A DNA stretch of 64,000 bases. Origin: Streptomyces sp. NBC_00569. Its GTDB lineage: Bacteria > Actinomycetota > Actinomycetes > Streptomycetales > Streptomycetaceae. Shown here one piece after another: positions 16,605-24,564 of this stretch. Below the pieces are notes generated by a model. That model made no database searches. It saw nothing but the letters and a program-made list of their open reading frames with translations, and had not been told where the DNA came from. Numbering within the stretch: position 1 is the stretch's first letter; each line of letters starts with the position of its first letter. The DNA lies in assembly GCF_036345255.1 (NCBI RefSeq), contig NZ_CP107783.1, positions 2,542,001 through 2,606,000 of the forward strand. Direction: 5' to 3'. The position numbers were made by a program, and so were the translations under genes.

Positions 16605-17957
16605 GTGATATCGACGGGGCCACTGAGCCGTACGGCGCTGAGCCGAGTCACCTTGGTGGGTGCGCGCGGACGCGTCGAACTCGTCCTGCCGTCCCGCGAG
16701 CCGCTCGGCGTGCTCCTGCCGGAAGTGCTGCGGCTCCTCGAAGACGACAGCTTCCCCCGCACCTCGCGCCACCGCCTCGTCGCCGCCGACGGGTCGGCGC
16801 TCGAAGCCGACAGCACGCTGGAGTCCGCGGGCGTGTCCGACGGCGCGGTGCTGCGCCTCGTACCCGTAGAGGAGTCGGTGTCCGTGCCTGCGGCTCACGC
16901 CGACATCGACCTGCGCACCTGGTGCTGGCGGCCCGCCGCGCGCAGGGTGGTGGCCGGTGCGGCCACCGTCGTCTGGGCCGTGCTCGCCGGGCTCCTGGCA
17001 CGTCAGGGCCAGGCGGACGCGCTGTCCGCCGTCAGCGGCACGTCGCTCGCGGCTGCCTCCCTCGCGGCGCTCGCCGGGGCGCTCTTCGGGCGGGCCGGGC
17101 ACAAGGGGCTCGCGACGACGCTGATCGCGACGGCCGGTGCGGTCGGTGTACTCGGCGCCTGGACGCTCGCCGACGCGTACGGCTGGCCGGGTGCGGCGCG
17201 CCTGGCGTGCGTGGGCGGGGTGTTGGCCGGGGCACTGCTGTTGCTCGGGCTGTTCTCGCCGGTGGGCCGGAGCGGTGTGGTGGGCGCGGCGGCCGTTGCC
17301 GGGTGCGGGATCTGCTGGGAGGCCGCTCTCGCCCTGCAGTCGGGTGGCGGCACGGCGCAGGAGTCGGCTCGCGCGGGTGCGCTCGTAGCGGTCGCCTCCG
17401 TGGTCGCGCTGGGACTGCTCCCGCGTCTCTCGCTCCACGCGTCGGGCCTGTCGGGTCTCGACGACCGCCGGTCCGGCGGGGCTTCGGTCAGCCGCTACGA
17501 GGTGTCCACGGCGCTGGCCGCCACCCATCGCGAACTCGCTCTCGCCTCCGGCGTCCTCGCGGTCTCGGCGGCCGTCGCCGCGGTGTGCGCGCTGCGGGCT
17601 CCCACGGTGTGGACGGTGCTGCTCGCGGTCGCCGTCGCGCTCGTACTGGCGCTGCGCGCGCGGGCCTTTCCCCTGACCGGGGAAGTGGTCGCGCTGCTCG
17701 GCGCCGGAGCGGTGGTGGCCGTACGGCTCGCGTGGGTGTGGCTCGACGACGGCTCGGGCGCGGCGGGGCCGCCGGCCGCGCTGGTCCTGCTCGCGCTGAT
17801 GTCGCTCGGGGTGTCGGCCGTGCGGCCCGCGGAACTTGTGCGGGTCCGGCTGCGCCGCGTCGGCGACGTACTCGAATCGGTCGGTGTGATCGCGCTGCTC
17901 CCGTTGGTGATCGGCGTGTTCGGTGTGTACGGGCGTCTGCTCGGCACCTTCGCGTAA
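16605..17957 (+). CDS. eccD: EccD-like type VII secretion integral membrane protein
   Basis: 450 residues. The N-terminal ~90 residues form a ubiquitin-like domain (SRVTLVGARGRVELVLPS, ESAGVSDGAVLRLVPV). About eleven hydrophobic helices follow, from residue 110 to the end. This is the architecture of EccD, the channel subunit of ESX/type VII systems, which sits in the inner membrane and binds EccB, EccC and EccE. The start is a GTG at 16605. It lies between a pentapeptide-repeat gene and a MinD-like ATPase with gaps of 13 and 11 bp. None of EccB, EccC, EccE, mycosin or small Esx proteins is in the window, which is unusual. Confidence 0.85.
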   Translation: MISTGPLSRTALSRVTLVGARGRVELVLPSREPLGVLLPEVLRLLEDDSFPRTSRHRLVAADGSALEADSTLESAGVSDGAVLRLVPVEESVSVPAAHADIDLRTWCWRPAARRVVAGAATVVWAVLAGLLARQGQADALSAVSGTSLAAASLAALAGALFGRAGHKGLATTLIATAGAVGVLGAWTLADAYGWPGAARLACVGGVLAGALLLLGLFSPVGRSGVVGAAAVAGCGICWEAALALQSGGGTAQESARAGALVAVASVVALGLLPRLSLHASGLSGLDDRRSGGASVSRYEVSTALAATHRELALASGVLAVSAAVAAVCALRAPTVWTVLLAVAVALVLALRARAFPLTGEVVALLGAGAVVAVRLAWVWLDDGSGAAGPPAALVLLALMSLGVSAVRPAELVRVRLRRVGDVLESVGVIALLPLVIGVFGVYGRLLGTFA

Positions 17958-17968
17958 GGGCTCGGGGA

Positions 17969-20011
17969 ATGACGCAGAACGACTGGCAGAACAACGTCCT
18001 GCGGGACCTGCTCAGGCAGACCCAGGCACAACTGGGCGGGGAGGGCGGCGGGATGACCGCGTCCGAGGTGCCCGGTTCCGGGCCGGCGGGGCAGGACTCC
18101 GGGGCGGGTGGCGAGGCGGAGACCTCGGTGGCGCCACCGCCCGCGCCCGGGCGCGCCCGGCTTCCGCGCCGACGGCCCAACACGGCCCCTTCACCGGACG
18201 CGGGCCCCGGCCCGTCGCCGTCACCGCCGCTCGACCCGGACGGCGACGCCACGGATGAGCCGACTCCCCGGACGGTCACCCCGGAGCCGCGTCAGGCGTC
18301 CGCCCCGGCCCCGCGCCGGGCGGCGTCACTGGCGGCGCGCATGGCGGCAGGCCGAGCGGAGCGACCGACGCCACCGACGGACGCGAACGCCACCCTTGCG
18401 GTGCCCGCGCCTGCCCCGGCGCCGGGCGCGCCGACGTCTCTGCTCAAGGCCGACGTCACGGATGCGGCACCGGTCCCGGAGGCGTCAACCGACGGCCCCG
18501 GCGACGCACCGGCGGCCGCAGAGCCCCCGGCGCCGGAGACCCGCCCCATGAGCACGGGCTCCTCCGCGATACCGAACGTGTCCATCGAGATCAAGACGAA
18601 GGCCACACCAACACCGGTACCCCCGGCCGAGATCACGGACGCGCGGCCTTCCACCCCAGTCACGGACGCGCGGCCATCCACCCCAGTCACAGACGCCACG
18701 CCACCCGCCCCGGTCGCAGACGCCACGCCGCCCGCCCCAGTGACAGCCACCCACACCCCAGGCCCCGGCGGGCCCACCCCCACCCCCCGAGCCGACATCA
18801 CAGACGCCACGCCACCCGCCCCGGTCACCACCACCCACACCCCGACCCCCAGCACACCCACCCCCACACCCCAGGCCAACGTCACAGACGCCACGCCACC
18901 CGCCCCCAGCGCCCCCGTCCACACCCCGGCGCCCGCCCCGCCCCCGTCCACCCCGTCCTCACCCCTGCCGTCCGCGCCGGCCCCCTCAGGGCTCCCCGCC
19001 CCCTACGCGCCTGCACCCGCGCCCGCACCCCAGCCGCACACGCCCGCAGTCGCCCCCCACTCCCGCTCGCGGAACTCCCGCCTCCCCGCCGTCACCCCCG
19101 AATCCGTCCCCACCGTCGACCCGCGACTCGCGGGGGCACTCGGGCGGGCTCAGCACGGGGACACCGTGGCGCGGCGTACCGGGCGCTCGTTGCGCCGGCT
19201 CGCCTCGTCCGCCGCGCAGGAGGTGTCCGAAGAGACGCGTCTCGCACGGGAGTTGCAGCAGCCGGTGGCCAACGGCCGGGTGGTCGCCGTGACGTCGATC
19301 CGCGGGGGCGTGGGCAAGACCACCGTGTCCGCCCTCCTCGCCCGCACCCTCAACCACTACCGTCACGACCCGGTGCTCGCGCTGGAGGCGGACGCCGCAC
19401 TCGGCACGCTGCCGGTGCGTCTTGGCGCGGAGTCGGTGCGCTGGTCGTGCCCGGATCTCGCGCAGATCCTCAAACCGTCGATGCAGCTCACCGACGTCAC
19501 CGGCTATCTCGTGCCGGTCACCGACGGCGGCTGGCTCCTCCCGGCGAGCCAGGGCCGCGTCGGCGCTCCGCTGGACGTGCGCACGTACAGGACTCTGTCG
19601 CTCGCGCTGCGGCGCTACTTCGCGGTGACGGTCGTGGACTGCGAGACGCTGCCGGGCGAGGTGGCGCGTACGGCGATGGACACGGCGCACGCGCGCGTGG
19701 TGGTCGCCCCGATGACGGTGGAGGGCGTGGGCGGCACGCGCGTGGTGCTCGACTGGCTTGCGCAGCTGCCGAAGGCGGCCCTGGCCGCCACCGTCGTCGC
19801 GCTCACGTCGAGCGCGCCCGACATGACGCTCGACCTGAAGGCGGCGACGGCGCATCTGCGGGAGACGGGGGTCGCGGTCGTGCACCTGCCGTACGACCGT
19901 CATCTGGCCGCGGGAGGCCCGATCCGGACGGCGCTCCTGTCGGAGGCGACGCGCCGGGCGGCCACGGGGCTGGCGGCCGAGGCGGTGCAGCGGGCGGCCG
20001 CGGCGAGGTAG
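17969..20011 (+). CDS. Pro-rich MinD/ParA-like ATPase, EspI-like
   Basis: 680 residues. Residues about 30-390 are very rich in Pro, Thr and Ala and contain repeats of the type D-A-T-P-P-A-P-V. The C-terminal ~245 residues are a MinD/ParA ATPase: a deviant Walker A RGGVGKTT (Arg445 to Thr452, Lys450), ALEADAALGTLP, and VTVVDCETLPGEVART as the switch region. This two-part layout is that of EspI, an ATPase associated with ESX-1 secretion in mycobacteria. Translation begins 11 bp after eccD, so the pair is an operon. It may couple secretion to ATP level, as proposed for EspI, but that is inference. Confidence 0.75.
   Translation: MTQNDWQNNVLRDLLRQTQAQLGGEGGGMTASEVPGSGPAGQDSGAGGEAETSVAPPPAPGRARLPRRRPNTAPSPDAGPGPSPSPPLDPDGDATDEPTPRTVTPEPRQASAPAPRRAASLAARMAAGRAERPTPPTDANATLAVPAPAPAPGAPTSLLKADVTDAAPVPEASTDGPGDAPAAAEPPAPETRPMSTGSSAIPNVSIEIKTKATPTPVPPAEITDARPSTPVTDARPSTPVTDATPPAPVADATPPAPVTATHTPGPGGPTPTPRADITDATPPAPVTTTHTPTPSTPTPTPQANVTDATPPAPSAPVHTPAPAPPPSTPSSPLPSAPAPSGLPAPYAPAPAPAPQPHTPAVAPHSRSRNSRLPAVTPESVPTVDPRLAGALGRAQHGDTVARRTGRSLRRLASSAAQEVSEETRLARELQQPVANGRVVAVTSIRGGVGKTTVSALLARTLNHYRHDPVLALEADAALGTLPVRLGAESVRWSCPDLAQILKPSMQLTDVTGYLVPVTDGGWLLPASQGRVGAPLDVRTYRTLSLALRRYFAVTVVDCETLPGEVARTAMDTAHARVVVAPMTVEGVGGTRVVLDWLAQLPKAALAATVVALTSSAPDMTLDLKAATAHLRETGVAVVHLPYDRHLAAGGPIRTALLSEATRRAATGLAAEAVQRAAAAR
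18630..18930 (+). repeat. Internal coding repeats of the Pro-rich domain
   Basis: A unit of about 27 bases encoding (T/A)DA(R/T)P(S/P)(T/A)PV is repeated four to six times with drift. Three copies of an identical 24-base core start near 18688, 18799 and 18883. These are in-frame protein repeats in a disordered linker, prone to length change by slippage. Confidence 0.7.
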
Positions 20012-20020
20012 CGGCGGCGC

Positions 20021-20038
20021 GGCGGTCGGCGGACCGCC
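20021..20038 (+). terminator. Short GC hairpin after the EspI-like gene
   Basis: GGCGGTC (20021-20027) pairs with GACCGCC (20032-20038) around a 4-base loop, 9 bp after the stop. It is a weak intrinsic-terminator candidate without a T-run. The 152-bp gap to the acyl-CoA ligase holds no gene. Confidence 0.35.
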
Positions 20039-20163
20039 CGGCCCGGCCTGTACTCCGCGAGCCCGGCATGATCGGGAGGGGAGGCACTAGGCACAACCCG
20101 TCCGGCGGGGTAGCTTGCGCTGCCAATGGTTCAGTCCTGGTCCGCCGCCACGGAAGGGGACCC

Positions 20164-22053
20164 ATGCACGAGTTCACCGTCCCGCGTCTCGTCGAGCCAC
20201 CGCGCTCGGGCGGGCTCGCCGACTCCGTGTTCACGACCGCCGAGCGCGACCCGAGACGCCTCCAGTTCTCGCGCCCGAGCGACAACGGCCGGGGCGGCGG
20301 CGCCCGCCGCGACATCTCCTGGATTCCCGTCACCGCGGCCGCTTTCCGTGACGACGTGCTCGCGGTCGCCCGCGGATTCCTCGCGAACGGGATCCGGCTC
20401 GGTGACCGCGTGGCCCTCATGTCCCGAACCCGCTACGAGTGGACGCTCCTCGCGTACGCGCTGTGGACCGTCGGCGCCGAGGTCGTCCCCGTGTACCCCA
20501 CGTCGTCCGTGGAGCAGGTCCGGTGGATCCTCCAGGACACCGGCGCGACGGGGATCGTCGTGGAGAACGAGAACCACGCGATGACGGTGGCCGCCGCCTA
20601 CGGCTCTCAGGCGGCGCTCACCCGGATCTGGCAGCTCGACAGCGGCTGCGTGGCGGCGCTCGAGGAGGACGGGACGGGCGTGGCCGACGAGGACGTGCAC
20701 CGGCAGCGCGCGGCCGTCGCCCCCGGGAACCCGGCGGCCATCTGCTACACGTCCGGCACCACGGGCCGCCCCAAGGGCTGTGTCATCACGCACGCGAACC
20801 TCGCGTCCGAGTGCGACAACCTGCTGGCCGGCTGGAGCAGCCTCCTGGGGGGTCCCGGCGAACCCCCGTCGCTGCTCGCGTTCCTGCCGCTGTCCCACTG
20901 CTACGGCCTGATGGTCGTCGTCGGTGCGGTGCGGGGCGGTGTGCACGTGGCGCACCAGCCCGACCTCTCCCCCGAGAGCCTCCTGCCCGCGCTCGCCTCG
21001 TTCCGGCCCACCTTCCTGTTCGGGGTCCCCTACATCTTCGAGACGGTCCTCGCCAGGTCCCGTGCGGCCGCGCAGGAGGCGGGCCACGGCACGCTGTTCC
21101 GCAGGGCGGCGCAGGTCGCGGTGCGGTACGCGGAGGCGGCGGAGCGGCAGTCGCTCGGCCGCGGCCAGGGGCCGGGGCCGCGGCTCAGGCTGCGGCACGC
21201 GGTGTACGAGCGGCTGGTGTACGCGAAGCTGCGCGCGGTCCTCGGCGGCCGGGTGCGCCACGCGGTGTCGGGCGGTTCGCCGCTGTCCCGCGAGACGGGC
21301 CTGTTCTTCGCGGGCGCCGGCATCACGGTCTACGACGGCTACGGGCTGACGGAGACCACGGCGGCGGTGACCGCTCAGCCGGTCGGCGCGGTCCGCTTCG
21401 GCACGGTGGGCCGGCCGCTTCCCGGGTGTTCCGTGCACATCGCGGGCGACGGCGAGATCTGGGTCCGCGGCGACGTCGTGTTCAGCGGATATCTCAACAA
21501 CCCTCAGGCGACCGGGGCGGCGCTCCAGGGTGACTGGTTCGCGACCGGTGACCTCGGGCATCTCGACGACGGCTATCTCGTCATCACCGGCCGCAAGAAG
21601 GACGTCATCATCACCAGCGGCGGCAAGAGCATGTCACCGCTGGTCCTGGAGGAGGAGCTGCGCGGGCACCCGCTGATCTCGCAGTGCGTCGTCGTCGGCG
21701 ACAACAGGCCGTACGTGGCCGCGCTCATCACCCTCGACCCGCAGGCCCTGCACCACTGGCAGCGCCTCAAGGGCCGGACCCCCGCCGAGCCGTGCACGCT
21801 GACCGACGACGAGGAGCTGCGTGCCCAGATCCAGCGTGCCGTCTCGCGGGCGAACACCCGGGTCTCGCGGGCGGAGTCGATCCGTGAATTCCGTATCCTG
21901 CCGCGCGAGTTCACCCCCGACACGGGCCTGCTCACGCCGTCGCTGAAGCTGCGCAGGAGCGCGATCCTCGCCGCGTACGCGCAGGACGTGGAGCGGCTGT
22001 ACACGCCCCGCGCTGCGGCGTCCTTCGCACGGGAGCCGTTCGGTCGCCGCTGA
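20164..22053 (+). CDS. AMP-forming long-chain acyl-CoA ligase (FadD15-like)
   Basis: 629 residues that activate fatty acids: acid + ATP + CoA gives acyl-CoA + AMP. The P-loop motif YTSGTTGRPKG is at 195-205, the adenylate motif DGYGLTETTA near 393 and the C-terminal hinge DLGHLDDGYLVITGRKKD near 463. These belong to the ANL superfamily, and the size and long insert before DGYGLTE fit the long-chain FadD15/FACL branch. ATG 20164 is preceded by GGAAGGGGA. It is alone, convergent with the SDR operon, so it is probably a housekeeping fatty-acid activator and not tied to either neighbour. Confidence 0.9.
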   Translation: MHEFTVPRLVEPPRSGGLADSVFTTAERDPRRLQFSRPSDNGRGGGARRDISWIPVTAAAFRDDVLAVARGFLANGIRLGDRVALMSRTRYEWTLLAYALWTVGAEVVPVYPTSSVEQVRWILQDTGATGIVVENENHAMTVAAAYGSQAALTRIWQLDSGCVAALEEDGTGVADEDVHRQRAAVAPGNPAAICYTSGTTGRPKGCVITHANLASECDNLLAGWSSLLGGPGEPPSLLAFLPLSHCYGLMVVVGAVRGGVHVAHQPDLSPESLLPALASFRPTFLFGVPYIFETVLARSRAAAQEAGHGTLFRRAAQVAVRYAEAAERQSLGRGQGPGPRLRLRHAVYERLVYAKLRAVLGGRVRHAVSGGSPLSRETGLFFAGAGITVYDGYGLTETTAAVTAQPVGAVRFGTVGRPLPGCSVHIAGDGEIWVRGDVVFSGYLNNPQATGAALQGDWFATGDLGHLDDGYLVITGRKKDVIITSGGKSMSPLVLEEELRGHPLISQCVVVGDNRPYVAALITLDPQALHHWQRLKGRTPAEPCTLTDDEELRAQIQRAVSRANTRVSRAESIREFRILPREFTPDTGLLTPSLKLRRSAILAAYAQDVERLYTPRAAASFAREPFGRR

Positions 22054-22081
22054 CCTCGCCCGTGTCAGACGTCAACCACGG

Positions 22082-22207
22082 CTCCATTGCCCCACCCTCA
22101 CCGGGTACGGCATCTCCAGCGGCGTGACGCAGCTCGGCGACCGTGTGCAGCAGGGCGTCCCCGAGCCGCTCGCCCGGGCCGTGTCACCGGAGAGCGCCAC
22201 GGACTGA
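22082..22207 (+). other. Possible 3' coding remnant
   Basis: In the 192-bp gap between two convergent genes, one plus-strand frame reads like protein with strong GC bias at third positions (TGYGISSGVTQLGDRVQQGV, then PEPLARAVSPESATD and a stop). No start or domain is visible, and the family is not recognised. It may be the tail of a deleted gene. Confidence 0.25.
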
Positions 22208-22245
22208 CGGCGCGCCCCGCGAGCCACGCGTCAGACGAAGGCGTG

Positions 22246-22983
22246 TCAGATGAAGCGTCCTCCCGCCACTTCCAGGACGCAGCCCGTCGTGTACGACGAC
22301 AGGTCGGACGCGAGGAACAGAACCGTTCCGGCGACCTCCTCTGGCTCACCGGCGCGGCGCATCGGCACCTCGGCGAGCTTGGCGTTCCAGATGTCCTCGC
22401 GCAGGGACTCCGTCATCTCGGTGCGGATCAGGCCTGGCTGGACGGCGTTGACCCGCACGCCCCGGTGGGCGAGTTCCTTCGCGGCGGCCTTGGTGAGGCC
22501 GACGAGACCGGCCTTGGCCGCGCTGTAGTTCGTCTGTCCGACCATGCCGACCTTGCCGGAGATCGACGAGATGTTGACGATCGAGCCGCTTCCCTGCTCG
22601 CGCATGACCTCGGCGGCCGCTCGGGTGCCCAGCCAGGCCCCCTTGAGGTGGACGTCGACGACCGCGTCGAAGTCGGCCTCGGACATCTTGCGCAGGGTGG
22701 CGTCCCGTGTGATGCCCGCGTTGTTGACCATCACATCGAGGGAACCGAACCGCTCGACGCAGCCGCGGACGGCGGCCTTCACCGCGTCGGCGTCGGTGAC
22801 GTCGCAGGTGACGGCGGCCACCTGGGTGCCGGTGGAGTCGAGGGCGCGGGCGCTCGCCTCGGCCGCGGGGCCGTCGATGTCGGCGATGACGACGCGCGCG
22901 CCGTTCTTGTGGAAGGCCGTGGCGATGGCGAGGCCGATCCCCTTGGCAGCCCCGGTGACCAGGGCGCTCCTGCCGTGCAGCAT
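22246..22983 (-). CDS. SDR-family 3-oxoacyl reductase (FabG-like)
   Basis: 245 residues, classical short-chain dehydrogenase. It has the cofactor motif TGAAKGIG near residue 12, NNAG near 89, catalytic Ser in NISSISG and the pair YSAAK near 155. Asp in IADIDG after strand 2 indicates NAD preference over NADP. The reaction is hydroxyacyl to ketoacyl, or the reverse. ATG 22983 follows AAGGAG. It is the last gene of the minus-strand operon, 25 bp after the thiolase-like gene, and probably oxidises the hydroxyacyl-CoA intermediate of that pathway. Confidence 0.9.
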   Translation of the reverse strand: MLHGRSALVTGAAKGIGLAIATAFHKNGARVVIADIDGPAAEASARALDSTGTQVAAVTCDVTDADAVKAAVRGCVERFGSLDVMVNNAGITRDATLRKMSEADFDAVVDVHLKGAWLGTRAAAEVMREQGSGSIVNISSISGKVGMVGQTNYSAAKAGLVGLTKAAAKELAHRGVRVNAVQPGLIRTEMTESLREDIWNAKLAEVPMRRAGEPEEVAGTVLFLASDLSSYTTGCVLEVAGGRFI

Positions 22984-23008
22984 GGGATGAATCTCCTTGT
23001 CGGGTACG

Positions 23009-24166
23009 TCAGTTGAGGGCTTCGGCGGTGCCGAGCAGCGCGGTGACCTGGCTGGAGAGCACACCTCCGTTGCCGTGGGCGAGGGCGACGCGGGCCCCGT
23101 CGACCTGGCGTTCGTCGCAGTCGCCGCGCAGTTGGCGTACGGCTTCGATGACGGTGAAGATGCCGTACATGCCGGGGTGGCCGTACGAGAGGCCGCCGCC
23201 GTTGGTGTTGACGGGGAGCCTGCCGCCGGGCGCGATGCCGCCGTCGGCGACGAAGGGACCGCCCTCCCCCTTGGCGCAGAACCCGAGGTCCTCCAGGAAC
23301 AGGACGGGGTTGATGGTGAACGCGTCGTACAGCTCGACGACGTCCACGTCGCCCGGGGCGAGCCCCGCCATGTCGAAGGCGCGGCGTCCGGACTCGGTCG
23401 CCGCCGTCACGGTGAGGTCGGGCATCCGCGAGATGTTGCGGTGCCAGGTGGCCTCGCCCCCGCCGAGCAGATAGGCGGGCACGGCGGCCAGGTCGCGGGC
23501 CCGCTCGGCCGAGGTGACGACGAGGGCGCCGCCGCCGTCGGTGACGAGGCAGCAGTCCCGTACGGTCAGCGGGTCGCTGATCATGCGGGAGCCGAGGACG
23601 TCCTCGCGGGTGAGCGGCCTGCGTTCGAAGGCGGCCGGGTTGAGCTGCGCCCACGCCCGCGCCGCGACCGCCACATCGGCCAGCTGCTCCCGCGTGGTCC
23701 CGTACTCGTACATGTGCCGCGAGGTCGCGAGCGCGTACATGCTCAGTGGGTAGCGGGGGCCGTACGGCTCCTCGTACGGGTCCGGCCTGGTCGGGGAGAC
23801 GAGGCGGCCGCCGTCGGAGCGCTGCGTGCTGCCGTAGACGATCAGCGCGGTGGTGCACAGCCCCTGCTCGATCGCGGCAGCGGCGTGCAGGAGGTGGGAG
23901 ACGAAGGAGCTGCCGCCGATGTTCGTGCCGTCGAGGTGGCGGGGGCGGATACCGAGGTACTCGGCGGTGTCCATGGCGGCCATCGGCAGGTATGACGAGG
24001 CGGTGAACAGGCCGTCGACCTGCGACTTGGCGATGCCGGCGTCCTCGAGGGCGCGGGCGGTGGCCTGGCCGACGAGGTCGAGGTGGGTGAGTCCGGGGGC
24101 GACCTCGCCGAGGTCGGACTCGGCCACGCCGACGACGGCGGCCCTGCCGCGCAGCGACTGGGTCAT
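23009..24166 (-). CDS. Thiolase-superfamily protein lacking catalytic Cys (Ltp/SCP-x type, possible retro-aldolase)
   Basis: 385 residues with the thiolase fold, from [11 protein letters not shown] through [15 protein letters not shown] to YGHPGMYG. The usual nucleophilic Cys is replaced: the aligned stretch reads [18 protein letters not shown] with Ser86/Ser87. The second catalytic Cys is also gone (ALAHGNGG). His330 in YGHPG and Tyr328 are kept. This pattern, plus an adjacent DUF35 gene, matches Ltp2-type aldolases that split branched beta-hydroxyacyl-CoA in steroid side-chain degradation, better than true acetyltransferases. The start overlaps the DUF35 stop by 4 bp. Confidence 0.8.
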   Translation of the reverse strand: MTQSLRGRAAVVGVAESDLGEVAPGLTHLDLVGQATARALEDAGIAKSQVDGLFTASSYLPMAAMDTAEYLGIRPRHLDGTNIGGSSFVSHLLHAAAAIEQGLCTTALIVYGSTQRSDGGRLVSPTRPDPYEEPYGPRYPLSMYALATSRHMYEYGTTREQLADVAVAARAWAQLNPAAFERRPLTREDVLGSRMISDPLTVRDCCLVTDGGGALVVTSAERARDLAAVPAYLLGGGEATWHRNISRMPDLTVTAATESGRRAFDMAGLAPGDVDVVELYDAFTINPVLFLEDLGFCAKGEGGPFVADGGIAPGGRLPVNTNGGGLSYGHPGMYGIFTVIEAVRQLRGDCDERQVDGARVALAHGNGGVLSSQVTALLGTAEALN

Positions 24167-24564
24167 CGGGCGTCCTCCTTCGGCTCGAAGACGGCGGTGT
24201 CGCCGTCCGCTGTCGTGCGGAACCGGACGCGGTCGCCGATCGCGACGTCCTCCGGAGCGGGCCCCTCGACCCGCGACATCATGCGGAAGCCGTCGTCGAG
24301 GTCGACGAGTACGACGTTGTGGGCGCCGTCGCGGCCGCGCACGACGGTCGTCGCGTACACGGTGCCGTCACCGGTGCTGAGCTCCCAGCCCAGCTTCTGC
24401 GTACCGCAGTCGGGGCAGAGGGTGCGGGGCGGGAAGACGGCGGCCGCGCAGTGCGCGCAGCGCTGGTAGCACAGTTCGCCGCGGCCAAGGCCGGCGCGGT
24501 GGGCGAGGGCCGGGGACCGGTGCTCCGGCGTCACGGCGACTCCACGGGGGGCGGGTGGGTTCAT
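24163..24564 (-). CDS. DUF35 zinc-ribbon/OB-fold acyl-CoA-associated protein
   Basis: 133 residues. A rubredoxin-like zinc ribbon with Cys36, Cys39, Cys50 and Cys53 (CAHC and CPDC) precedes an OB-fold (GDGTVYATTVVRG, VLVDLDDGFRMMSRVEG, IGDRVRFRTT). DUF35 proteins bind thiolase-like partners, either as a CoA-channel subunit in thiolases or as an essential subunit of Ltp2-type aldolases. The 4-bp ATGA overlaps on both sides (with the acyl-CoA ligase and the thiolase-like gene) support a protein complex with the next gene. Confidence 0.9.
   Translation of the reverse strand: MNPPAPRGVAVTPEHRSPALAHRAGLGRGELCYQRCAHCAAAVFPPRTLCPDCGTQKLGWELSTGDGTVYATTVVRGRDGAHNVVLVDLDDGFRMMSRVEGPAPEDVAIGDRVRFRTTADGDTAVFEPKEDAR

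Noticed and set aside
18630..18930. CRISPR array
   Set aside because: The repeats are in-frame coding repeats of a Pro-rich domain with short, similar units and no unique spacers or cas genes.
15836..20011. A complete type VII secretion system
   Set aside because: Only EccD and an EspI-like ATPase are visible; EccB, EccC, EccE, mycosin and Esx genes are absent from the window.
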